Counted from the stretch's first letter, positions 1 through 6,840 are shown. The stretch is DNA of 11,932 nucleotides from an uncultured bacterium (GCA_902779075.1 CACZAK010000127.1:1-11932); one strand, 5' to 3'. Numbers and translations are program-made. Notes: generated from the sequence alone by a model not told the origin.

Positions 1-147
1 TCTAATTTCGCAATCCCTCTGCTCCCATGCCACCGTGTTCAACGGGGCTTGGCAACCATATTAGACGCTACACCATCCCCAACTTTGCGACATTACCAAT
101 AAGTTGAAGTTCGGCGCGTTTTGGCTTACCCACGAAGGAGACTCAAA

Positions 148-318
148 ATGATCCCTATTATTTGGCGATTTCTGAAATGGCTTGCTCATGCAGTGTGGTG
201 GCTTCTTTGGGGGTGCGGGATTTCCTCAAAGGGAGATTCTAATACAAAGGTGTCCAAACGGGATGCTACATCCGAAGCAAAGGAACCAAGCCAGGATTCG
301 ATTTCTCATGGGAAATGA
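148..318 (+). CDS. Small hypothetical membrane protein upstream of patatin gene
   Basis: Predicted 56-residue protein that I do not recognise. The ATG at 148 is chosen because AAGGAG lies at 135-140 with a 7-base spacer; an in-frame TTG at 121 has no such site. Residues about 3-25 are hydrophobic and tryptophan-rich (IIWRFLKW, then AVWWLLWGCG), which fits one membrane segment. The remaining 30 or so residues are polar and charged (Lys, Ser, Asp, Glu). LWGC at the end of the hydrophobic stretch faintly resembles a lipobox, but Trp at position -2 is unusual, so a lipoprotein is only a weak alternative. The stop codon lies 11 bases inside the patatin gene, which suggests coupled translation and perhaps a shared job such as membrane recruitment of the lipase. 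That role is inference. It could also be a non-functional leader ORF. Confidence 0.5.
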   Translation: MIPIIWRFLKWLAHAVWWLLWGCGISSKGDSNTKVSKRDATSEAKEPSQDSISHGK

Positions 319-1291
319 CTCAATTGGGCTCGTTCTCTCTGGAGGCGGCGCGAAAGGGGCGTTTCAGGCTGGTGTCTGGAAGGCGATGTGCGAACTCGGT
401 CTTGCCGATCGGGTTAGCGTGATTTCTGGCACTTCCGCCGGAGCGATCAACGCTGCGGCATTTGCTGCGTTACGTGATCCGGAGAAGATCTGCAGGTTCT
501 GGCACACAAAAGTCGGTGACATCGCCACGCCAAATCTTGCAAATCTAGTGCCGGGGCAGTTCATCGTTGCCCTTAGAGACGTGTTGTCGGGGAAACCATT
601 CCCGTTCCAAGGGCTTCTCGACCGAAGCGCTCTGGAAACGATTCTTTCGCGACTGCTTCCTAGAATATGGCCAGAAGGGGCGCCGGAAGTCTACGCCACT
701 ACGCTTGAATGCCGAGGGGGATTGCTCAGCACATTTGATTCGGCCTGCTATGAAAGACAATGTTTCTTTCTGAACGAGGAGTTGAACGCAAACAACCGAA
801 TCAAGCAGTTGCTCGCCTCTGCGGCCATCCCATGGGGATTTGATCCGGTGGATCTAAACGGCAGGAGATATGTTGATGGCTCTTGGGAGGCAATGGGTGG
901 GGACAACATTCCCGTCTCCCAGATTCTCAAACGCCGGCCCGATATCCGCACGATCATCGTCGTGCGGTGCAATTGTGCCGCTGACGAACCGGACGCGATT
1001 GATGCCACCATCCCACGCGGCACAACATTAGTCGAGGTGCGTCCCCGCAGCTCGTTACGCGGGCCGCTGGATGTCGCAAGCGACTTGTTGCCAAGTTTCG
1101 GTTTCCTAAACGACGTTCCATTTGTAGGGAAACTTACACAAAGTGTTGATGCTCTCTCTCGCCAGATTCGCATCTGGTCTGGTACTCTGGCCTTCGATGG
1201 CGAGTGCGCAAAACGATTTATCAAGCAGGGCTACGCCGAGGGAATGACAGTGCTAAGGCAGCTGAAGCCGAAAGATAAGCTAAACTGGTAG
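308..1291 (+). CDS. Patatin-like phospholipase (alpha/beta serine acyl hydrolase)
   Basis: Predicted 327-residue patatin-family lipid acyl hydrolase, which cleaves acyl esters of phospholipids or related lipids with a Ser-Asp dyad. All family landmarks are visible: the oxyanion-hole motif GGGAKG at residues 12-17, the nucleophile elbow GTSAGA with Ser43, the ASAAIPWGF segment at 170-178, and the catalytic Asp190 in VDGS (DGG or DGA is more usual). There is no signal peptide or membrane segment, so it acts in the cytoplasm or at the inner face of the membrane. The ATG at 308 is chosen because the family motif begins seven residues later; starts further upstream add residues that look non-coding. 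Its own ribosome binding site is weak and it overlaps the preceding small ORF by 11 bases, so translation is probably coupled. Substrate is unknown. Patatins also serve as phage-defence effectors (CapV in CBASS), but no cyclase gene is visible nearby. Confidence 0.92.
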   Translation: MGNDSIGLVLSGGGAKGAFQAGVWKAMCELGLADRVSVISGTSAGAINAAAFAALRDPEKICRFWHTKVGDIATPNLANLVPGQFIVALRDVLSGKPFPFQGLLDRSALETILSRLLPRIWPEGAPEVYATTLECRGGLLSTFDSACYERQCFFLNEELNANNRIKQLLASAAIPWGFDPVDLNGRRYVDGSWEAMGGDNIPVSQILKRRPDIRTIIVVRCNCAADEPDAIDATIPRGTTLVEVRPRSSLRGPLDVASDLLPSFGFLNDVPFVGKLTQSVDALSRQIRIWSGTLAFDGECAKRFIKQGYAEGMTVLRQLKPKDKLNW

Positions 1292-1446
1292 GCCGTGGCC
1301 GAGATCATGCGACATATCGCGTCGGTGAATTCGACTGGGTCAAGGCGAAGGGCCCGGACGGGGTGGAGCGTGGCACATACAGCGGTGCGTTCGCCATGAG
1401 CTTCGAGGCGAAGAACGTGAGGCGTGCGCTTGAGGTGGCGGCGTGG
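1291..1446 (+). pseudogene. Decayed fragment of a GC-rich coding sequence
   Basis: Directly after the patatin stop, the frame whose codons start at 1291 reads as a natural protein (for example YRVGEFDWVKAKG, then GTYSGAFAMSFEAKN and ALEVAAW). Nearly all its codons end in G or C, like the host genes to the right. It has no start codon or ribosome binding site at its left edge. It loses coding character after about 1446, and the frame closes at 1504-1506. I do not recognise the family. The simplest reading is the remnant of a gene broken by recombination. A frameshifted C-terminal tail of the patatin gene is a less likely alternative, since that protein already has a normal family length. Confidence 0.35.
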
Positions 1447-1461
1447 GGGCGACTTTCTCAA

Positions 1462-1499
1462 AAACGCCCATTGGCGTTTCGCCGAAACGTTCGGCGAAA
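1462..1499. repeat. Two interlocked inverted repeats (alternative hairpins)
   Basis: Two perfect inverted repeats share bases. The first pairs AAACGCC (1462-1468) with GGCGTTT (1473-1479) around a 4-base loop. The second pairs TTTCGCCGAA (1477-1486) with TTCGGCGAAA (1490-1499) around the 3-base loop ACG. Because 1477-1479 belongs to both, the two RNA hairpins cannot both be complete. No run of T follows, so this is not a standard intrinsic terminator. It lies between a decayed gene fragment and the promoter of the next gene. It could be a protein-binding site, a recombination end, or a small palindromic repeat unit. Confidence 0.6.
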
Positions 1500-1549
1500 G
1501 CGATGAGGCACATTTCCCCCTGATTTGGAATCCTAGCAGTAGAACAGGC

Positions 1550-1578
1550 TTGATATGTCGGCGTCTTTTTGATATCTT
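1550..1578 (+). promoter_or_regulatory. Candidate sigma70-type promoter for the 1613-2596 gene
   Basis: TTGATA at 1550-1555 (5 of 6 match to the -35 consensus) is followed after exactly 17 bases by TATCTT at 1573-1578 (4 of 6 match to the -10 consensus). Transcription would begin near 1585, giving a leader of about 28 bases before the GTG start at 1613, which holds the AAGGAG ribosome binding site at 1599-1604. Predicted from sequence only. Confidence 0.45.
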
Positions 1579-1612
1579 CATTATCCTCAAAACGCGAAAA
1601 GGAGACAACAAG

Positions 1613-2596
1613 GTGGCAACCATGAGCCAACCCCAAACTAGGGGAAAAGTTCTCGCGATGTTTCGCGCCAAATACGACTCACTTAAGTCTGTGTATCCCG
1701 AAGTCGGCTCCTTTGACGAGGCTGCTTCGACCAACTTCTACCAGAACCCTGACAGCGGCTGGCAGATGAACCTTTCCCCATGCGCCGCCATCACGCTCCG
1801 TCCGGGAGACGATGAGGCACACATAATCTACGGCGCGGTATGTGCAAGGTGGTACGAAGAGGGCGGGGCGTTCGAGAGAGACATACCCGGCTGGCTCGGA
1901 TACCCTGTCAAAGATCAAGCGGCAATAGATATTGGAGTTCGTCCACCGCCCCCTCTTGATTTTGATTTCAATACCGCCTCGTGGGTTCCCTCCCCGGTAC
2001 AAGTTAAAGGAGTCGTTGCCGCGTTTGATTTTGGCAACGTTTTTTGGCATTCAGGACTAACTTGGGAGCGGGCAAATGAAACGAACGCATACGTTTTTCG
2101 CGCCGTAGCCAATCCTGCTCTTGCAGGTGACAAGGAGTTGGAAGCGCTTGCGGAACAAATAAATGAAGCCTTCAAAAAAGATGAGGCTATCAAACCTCCT
2201 GACCCTAAGGCATTGTGCTGTCTTCCTGGAAAAGACCTTCCATTTGCCGTCCCGCCGCAATCAGCGGCTGAACTGAACGAAGTGGGAACAAGGTATGTGC
2301 CATCGGACATTGATGTGGCAATAAAGAGCATTATTTCCACTGCCAAGTTTTGTGAATTGTCCAAAATGACATCAAGCTGTTATCGGTTAGAGGAAAAAGG
2401 CGTGGTGTGGGCATTTCTTGGGGCTACTTGGAAATATAGTCACGTTATTATTTGTCTATGGAGAGAAAAAAACAACATCCGCGCTACAATCGATACGAAA
2501 AAACGCTTTCTTTGGAGCATTCTGTCTGTGTTTGTACCGAATGAGGAGGTATTACACGAAGAATTCACCATTCCCAACATCCAAAAGGGGATGTGA
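1613..2596 (+). CDS. Hypothetical protein with LGFP-like repeat
   Basis: Predicted 327-residue protein of unknown function. GTG at 1613 is chosen because AAGGAG (1599-1604) sits 8 bases upstream; the in-frame ATG at 1622 would need a 17-base spacer, but would only remove three residues. Residues 10-34 form a short charged, aromatic leader (MFRAKYDSLK, SVYPEVG) that recurs in the truncated ORF at 4470-4559. Residues about 70-102 (GAVCARWYEEGGAF, then GWLGYPVKDQ) resemble one LGFP repeat, a module found in cell-envelope proteins and hydrolases of several bacteria. The rest, including a Cys-Cys pair near residue 202 and a late Trp/aromatic-rich part, matches nothing I recognise. No signal peptide or convincing membrane helix is seen. 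The 3' third is clearly AT-richer than neighbouring genes (24 of 60 bases are G or C at 2461-2520), which suggests recent acquisition or a mosaic origin. Confidence 0.75.
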   Translation: MATMSQPQTRGKVLAMFRAKYDSLKSVYPEVGSFDEAASTNFYQNPDSGWQMNLSPCAAITLRPGDDEAHIIYGAVCARWYEEGGAFERDIPGWLGYPVKDQAAIDIGVRPPPPLDFDFNTASWVPSPVQVKGVVAAFDFGNVFWHSGLTWERANETNAYVFRAVANPALAGDKELEALAEQINEAFKKDEAIKPPDPKALCCLPGKDLPFAVPPQSAAELNEVGTRYVPSDIDVAIKSIISTAKFCELSKMTSSCYRLEEKGVVWAFLGATWKYSHVIICLWREKNNIRATIDTKKRFLWSILSVFVPNEEVLHEEFTIPNIQKGM

Positions 2597-2655
2597 CGTC
2601 TATGATCTATCCGCCGTGGGCAGATGACAACAATTTTCGTAAGGAGGATCCAACA

Positions 2656-4441
2656 ATGAATACCACTAACCCCTTCCATTTTGAGCTTGAAGATGTCTAT
2701 CTGAGTTCTGGATTCTCCGGGAAAATCGTTTCCTGCACGGCAGGAGGGAAAGGAGCGCTTGCCGCCAATGTCGACCGTGCCAGCACATGGGAAACCATTG
2801 TCCCAGAACCGCAAGCCGATGGTACCGTCGCATTTCGATCGAAGGTTAGCAACCAAATCCCGTTGGCGTGGACAGCATCTGGACGTCAGCCGCCATTTCT
2901 TCACTCGGGAAGAAGTGGAACGCTTCATCGAACTGCTGGCCCAGCACAAACTGAACATCTTCCATTGGCACCTCACGGATGATCAAGGCTGGCGCATCGA
3001 GATCAAGAAATACCCGAAACTCACCGAAATCGGAAGCATCAGGAAAGAGACTCTCGTCGGGAGGGATTACGATCAGACGGATTGCCAATATGACGGAACA
3101 CCGTATGGTGGCTTCTACACGCAGGAGGACCTCCGCCATGTGGTGGAATTCGCACGGCGGCGCCGGATAACGATTGTTCCGGAAATTGACATGCCCGGAC
3201 ACATGGCAGCCGCAATCACGGCCTATCCTGAACTCGGCAATTATCCCGATCGGCAGATCCAAGTGCGAACACGCTGGGGGATTTCGAAGGAAACGCTCAA
3301 CTGCAACGAAACTACCATACGGTTCTGCAAGGATGTTTGGGAAGAGGTCATGGCGCTGTTCCCAAGCAAGTTCCTTCACATCGGCGGCGACGAAGCCCCG
3401 CATGATGAATGGGATGAATGCGGAGCCGCAGCGAAACTTGGACTATCGTCAACGGCCGATATCCAGCCGAGATTCACAGCTGAACTGGTTCGCTTTTTCG
3501 GGGAACATGGACGGCGGCTGATTGGGTGGGACGAGATAGCCGAGAACGGTTCCGCCCCGGACAATGCCGCCATCATGTGGTGGAGGAGAAATGGCATTGG
3601 CATGCAAGCCTTGACTGCAGGGCATGATGTAGTCTATGCAAACAGCAGGCATCTGTACTTCGATAGCTACTATGACGACGCCGATAAAGAATCAGGTGCC
3701 GTTCCGAGAACCTTTGACCGTTTTGTGAATGAAAGGTGTATCTTTGACGCGGTCGGCAAAATCGACACTCGTATGCTCGGCGCGCAGGGTCAACTGTGGA
3801 CGGAATACATTCCCAACATGCGAGTCCTTGAAAACCGCGCATTCCCGAGAATAGCCGCGATGGCGGAAGCCTTGTGGGCGCTACCGCACGACTTCGCAGA
3901 CTTTACCAAGCGGATGCAACGGCAGAATGTCCGCTACTTCGTCCAAAAGGTCAATGTGTACATTCCGGATTGCATCCCCCTGGTCGACAACGGGTCGCAA
4001 ATGGTGGACATCCCCGACGGCCCTGTCTGTCTCGTGGCCAAAAACGCCAACAAAATCGTGACCTGCGAGGACAGGGGACGTGAGCCGCTTGCCGCGACAC
4101 TCGGTGCGTTCGACAACAACCACGGCGAAAGCATGGTCGTCGAAAAGCAACCTGACGGGTCTGTGGCGTTCAAGAATGTCTGCACTGGCAAATACATTTC
4201 CGTGACCGACGATGGAAGTCTTCTCAAAGCCGAGGGATCTCGCGCTGACTTGTGGGTGTTGTTCGACATCTACCCGTATGGTCATTTTGACGGCGGATTT
4301 GTCCTCCGTTCCCGGAAAAACGGAAAGTTCGTGACCGTTGACGAATCTTCTGGTAACCGCCTCGCAGCGATATGCGATGGCACTCCGCGCTCATGGGAAG
4401 TCTTTTCATTCCTTTCGTGTGATAATCTTCCAAACACTTGA
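2656..4441 (+). pseudogene. GH20 beta-N-acetylhexosaminidase with fascin-like repeats, frameshifted
   Basis: The reading frame starts at ATG 2656, with AAGGAGG at 2641-2647 and an 8-base spacer. The first 69 codons encode one fascin/beta-trefoil-like repeat (GKIVSCTAGG, then ADGTVAFRSK). At about 2863 the frame shifts by one base. Dropping one T of the pair 2863-2864 joins NQIP directly to WRGQHLDVSRHFF, the normal first strand of the GH20 barrel. The second part (2864-4441, 525 residues) shows HWHLTDDQGWR, the catalytic pair in HIGGDE (Asp and Glu at 3389-3394), MWWRRNG, LYFD and GQLWTEYI, all GH20 landmarks. About 4021-4438 encodes further fascin-like repeats. GH20 enzymes remove terminal N-acetylhexosamine by substrate-assisted catalysis. 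No signal peptide is visible. Apart from the shift the gene is undamaged, so the lesion is recent, a sequence error, or bypassed. An internal ATG at 2768 with AAGGAG at 2750-2755 could start the catalytic frame, but would leave a meaningless N-terminus. Confidence 0.85.
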
Positions 4442-4469
4442 AGGCGCTTGCGACAAGGAGAACCCAATA

Positions 4470-4559
4470 ATGAAAACCCGTGACGAAGTCATCGTCTTGT
4501 TCCGCGACAAGTATGAACACCTCAAGGCGGTCTATCCGTCTGTGGGACCTGTATTCTGA
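4470..4559 (+). pseudogene. Truncated paralogue of the 1613-2596 protein N-terminus
   Basis: A 29-codon ORF with a good start (AAGGAG at 4455-4460, 9-base spacer) encodes VLFRDKYEHLKAVYPSVG. Aligned by eye with residues 10-34 of the protein at 1613-2596, 13 of 25 positions are identical, including FR, KY, LK, VYP and VG. The frame stops at 4557-4559, just where the longer protein continues. The same frame then runs 19 more codons to a TAG at 4618-4620 without recognisable similarity. About 155 bases (4560-4715) to the next gene hold no convincing gene. It is probably the surviving 5' end of a second copy whose body was lost or replaced. A functional 29-residue peptide cannot be excluded, since the ribosome binding site is intact. 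Confidence 0.6.
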
Positions 4560-4715
4560 ATTCAAGAAAGGTGTCTTCGTGTGGAGGCGAACACGTTGGA
4601 GACAGAAGTGCAGATTGACTAGGCGGAGCATCAAGGTGCTGGAGCCTGTATCAGGAAAGACTAAACAACAACACGAAAAATCAAGACGGATGAAGTAACG
4701 GAGGCAAAGAAAAAC

Positions 4716-5810
4716 ATGACGGTTCAGCAGATTCCCGACTACAAGCCCGGCGTGCGCGTGCATGGAGTGAACCTCGGCGGGTGGCTCGTCCTCGAGCGCT
4801 GGATGAAGGAAAGCCTGTTCGTGGGCGTGAACGGCAAGGATGAAACCTGCTTCTGCGTCCAGCTCGGTCGAGAGGAGGCGACACGGCGGCTGCGCGAACA
4901 CTGGGACACGTGGATCACGGAGGCGGACTTCGCGTGGATCTCCGACCACGGCTTCAACGCGGTCCGCATCCCGGTCGGGCACTGGATATTTGGCTCCGCC
5001 TCCGGCTATCCGTACCACCAGCGTTACGGCGCCGATCCGCACCCCTATGTGGACGGCGGAATCGAGCGTCTCGATCGGGCCTTCGACTGGGCGGAAAAGT
5101 ACGGGCTGATGGTCCTCGTCGACCTGCATTGCGCCCCCGGCTGCCAGAACGGCTTTGACAACGGCGGGCTCGAAGGCGTCTGCGACTGGTGGAAGAAGCC
5201 CGAATACATCGACTTTGCGATTCTCACACTTGAACGCCTCGCAGAGCGATATGGGAAGCGCAAGGCGCTCTGGGGCATCGAGACGCTAAACGAGCCGAAT
5301 TGGGAGGTTCCGGACTGGGTCTTGGATGACTTCAACTGGAGAGCCTACCAGGTCATCCGGAAACACTGCCCGCCGGAGAACGGAGCCGTGGTGATTCACG
5401 ACGGTTTCCGGGATTCGCGGATCAAGGACGTCTTCGGCGGTAAAATGCCTCATCCGGAATTCCAGAACGTTGTGCTGGACGCCCATCGCTACCAGTGCTT
5501 CGGGCCCCGACCGGGGCAACCGGATTTGCGCACGTTCGACCATGCCGCAAACATCCGCCACGCCGAAGGGCACATCGCCGACGAAATGCGAACGCTGAAC
5601 GAAACGGTCTATTGGACCATCTGCGGAGAATGGTCTCTTGCCACCGGCGGTCAGCGAAACGACGACGAGCGCCAGGAGTTCTTCGACGCCCAGGCCAAGG
5701 CGTTCGAGGACTGCCAGGGGTTCTTCTTCTGGAGCTACAAGCTTGAAAATGGTGATCTTGCATGGTCGCTTCGTCATGCAGTTGAACGCGGATTAAAAGT
5801 TGACAACTGA
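4716..5810 (+). CDS. Glycoside hydrolase family 5, exo-1,3-beta-glucanase type
   Basis: Predicted 364-residue GH5 glycosidase, a retaining enzyme with two catalytic glutamates. The opening GVNLGGWLVLERWM, the segment VDLHCAPGCQNGFDNGG, VVIHDGF and the late GEWSLATGG match the pattern of subfamily GH5_9, known mainly from fungal exo-1,3-beta-glucanases. The acid/base is Glu193 in LNEPNW and the nucleophile is Glu305 in CGEWS; the barrel-closing FFFWSYKLENG is also present. The whole protein is the catalytic domain, with no signal peptide and no carbohydrate-binding module, so it is probably cytosolic and may act on imported oligosaccharides or glucosides. ATG 4716 is preceded by GGAGG (4700-4704). 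The ADP-ribosylglycohydrolase gene follows after 11 bases, probably in the same transcript. Exact substrate is uncertain; family assignment is firm. Confidence 0.9.
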   Translation: MTVQQIPDYKPGVRVHGVNLGGWLVLERWMKESLFVGVNGKDETCFCVQLGREEATRRLREHWDTWITEADFAWISDHGFNAVRIPVGHWIFGSASGYPYHQRYGADPHPYVDGGIERLDRAFDWAEKYGLMVLVDLHCAPGCQNGFDNGGLEGVCDWWKKPEYIDFAILTLERLAERYGKRKALWGIETLNEPNWEVPDWVLDDFNWRAYQVIRKHCPPENGAVVIHDGFRDSRIKDVFGGKMPHPEFQNVVLDAHRYQCFGPRPGQPDLRTFDHAANIRHAEGHIADEMRTLNETVYWTICGEWSLATGGQRNDDERQEFFDAQAKAFEDCQGFFFWSYKLENGDLAWSLRHAVERGLKVDN

Positions 5811-5821
5811 AGGATGACACC

Positions 5822-6637
5822 ATGCCTATGATTGGTACAATTGCCGGCGACATCGCCGGTTCCATCTACGAGTTCCACAATATCAAAACGCGCGATTTCA
5901 CAATCTTCGCAGACTACTACGGAAGACGCGCCCGCCCCACGGACGACAGCGTGATGACGCTGGCCGTCATGCAGTCCTTGCTTGATGCGGCGGACGATTT
6001 GCACGCGCTTCCTGCGGCCGCCGTTCGTAGGATGCAGGAGTTCGGTCGTCGTTATCCGCATGCCGGCTACGGCGGTTCGTTCCGGCGCTGGATTGCCAGC
6101 GAAGCTCCTCAGCCATACAGGAGTTGGGGGAATGGTGCCGCTATGCGCGTGAGCGGGTGCGGCTGGGCTGCCAAGACTCTTGACGAGGCGCTTGCATTTT
6201 CCGATGCCGTGACCGGAGTCACCCACAACCACCCTGAAGGACTCAAGGGTGCACGTGCCGTTACCGCCGCAATCTTCCTTCTTCGCAACGGAACGTCCGT
6301 GGCCGATGTCCGTTCACACATCTGCGAGAACTACTACCCGCTCGACTTCACGCTCGACGAAATCCGCCCAAGCTACGATTTCGATGTCTCCTGCCAGGGA
6401 TCCGTCCCGCAGGCTCTTGAGGCGTTCTTTGAAGCCGACAGCTTTGAGTCCGCGATTCGCAATGCAATATCCATCGGAGGCGACAGCGACACTATCGCCG
6501 CCATTGCGGGCGGTGTGGCGGCAGCGCGGTGGGGCGTCCCGGACAACCTGCGAGCGGAAGCGCTCGCACGTCTCGACTCTTTCCAGCGGGAAATCATTAC
6601 TTCCTTTGAAAATCGTTTCGGCAACAGGGTGTCATGA
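5822..6637 (+). CDS. ADP-ribosylglycohydrolase family protein (DraG-like)
   Basis: Predicted 271-residue member of the ADP-ribosylglycohydrolase (DraG/ARH) family. These all-helical, two-metal (Mg or Mn) hydrolases remove ADP-ribose from proteins, nucleic acids or small molecules. Visible landmarks are the N-terminal GTIAGDIAGSIYEF (residues 5-18), the metal-binding TDDS at 40-43, the glycine-rich GYGGSF and WGNGAAMR segments, VTHNHPEG, and the C-terminal metal site GGDSDT with Asp221, Asp223 and Thr224. All expected ligands are present, so it should be active. Length is normal for the family and no export signal is seen. ATG 5822 has AAGGA at 5810-5814 with a 7-base spacer; a second ATG two codons later is possible. 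It follows the GH5 gene by 11 bases. It may be a housekeeping-type repair enzyme or counter an ADP-ribosyltransferase; no transferase gene is visible here. Confidence 0.92.
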   Translation: MPMIGTIAGDIAGSIYEFHNIKTRDFTIFADYYGRRARPTDDSVMTLAVMQSLLDAADDLHALPAAAVRRMQEFGRRYPHAGYGGSFRRWIASEAPQPYRSWGNGAAMRVSGCGWAAKTLDEALAFSDAVTGVTHNHPEGLKGARAVTAAIFLLRNGTSVADVRSHICENYYPLDFTLDEIRPSYDFDVSCQGSVPQALEAFFEADSFESAIRNAISIGGDSDTIAAIAGGVAAARWGVPDNLRAEALARLDSFQREIITSFENRFGNRVS

Positions 6638-6707
6638 TCCAAAATTGGAGGTTACTTCAAGAAGGCCGACGGCGAAATCATTGACTGAATCGGTGGCGTG
6701 CTCGGCC

Positions 6708-6745
6708 CGACGCATCCAACGTCGAGAGTCCGCAGGTTTTGCGGA
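6708..6745. other. Two small hairpins between converging gene ends
   Basis: CGACG (6708-6712) pairs with CGTCG (6720-6724), and TCCGCA (6729-6734) pairs with TGCGGA (6740-6745) around a 5-base loop. The second hairpin ends one base from the encoded CCA end of the tRNA gene on the - strand. Neither is followed by a T run on either strand, so they are not classical terminators. They lie where transcription of the ADP-ribosylglycohydrolase gene (+) and the tRNA gene (-) would converge, and may end transcripts or guide tRNA 3' processing. Confidence 0.35.
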
Positions 6746-6746
6746 A

Positions 6747-6820
6747 TGGTTGCCTCATAAGGACTCGAACCTTAACAAGCAGATTCAGAATCTGCGGTGC
6801 TACCATTACACCATGAGGCA
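6747..6820 (-). tRNA. tRNA-Gln (anticodon CTG)
   Basis: Read on the - strand, the cloverleaf is complete. The acceptor stem TGCCTCA pairs fully with TGAGGCA. The D arm has a 4-base stem (GTGT/GCAC with one G-U pair) and a loop containing GG. The anticodon stem GCAGA/TCTGC encloses the loop TTCTGAA, giving anticodon CTG for the glutamine codon CAG. A 4-base variable loop follows, then a perfect 5-base T stem (TAAGG/CCTTA) with loop TTCGAGT. The discriminator base is A and the CCA tail is encoded (6747-6749 on the + strand read TGG). Length is 74 bases with CCA. Its 3' end faces the lower-GC accessory region to the left. Confidence 0.96.
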
Positions 6821-6840
6821 ATGGGGTGAAAACGGCGCAT

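Noticed and set aside
1..99. Open frame from the left edge to a TAA at 97-99
   Set aside because: It has no recognisable motif or clear codon bias, and a second frame is open to a TAG near 61-63, so an upstream gene end cannot be assigned.
80..106. Inverted repeat CAACTT / AAGTTG, checked as a possible integron attC-like site upstream of the first ORF
   Set aside because: There are only 6 pairs with a 15-base loop, no paired core sites of the expected form, and no similar elements between the later genes.
4224..5129. Long open frame of 301 codons on the - strand
   Set aside because: It lies antisense across the end of the GH20 gene, the truncated ORF and the start of the GH5 gene. Its translation has no recognisable motif, while the + strand frames show clear enzyme signatures.
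6747..6770. Search for a second copy of the tRNA 3' end as an attachment repeat
   Set aside because: I found no matching direct repeat elsewhere in the window, so an attachment-site pair cannot be claimed from this sequence.
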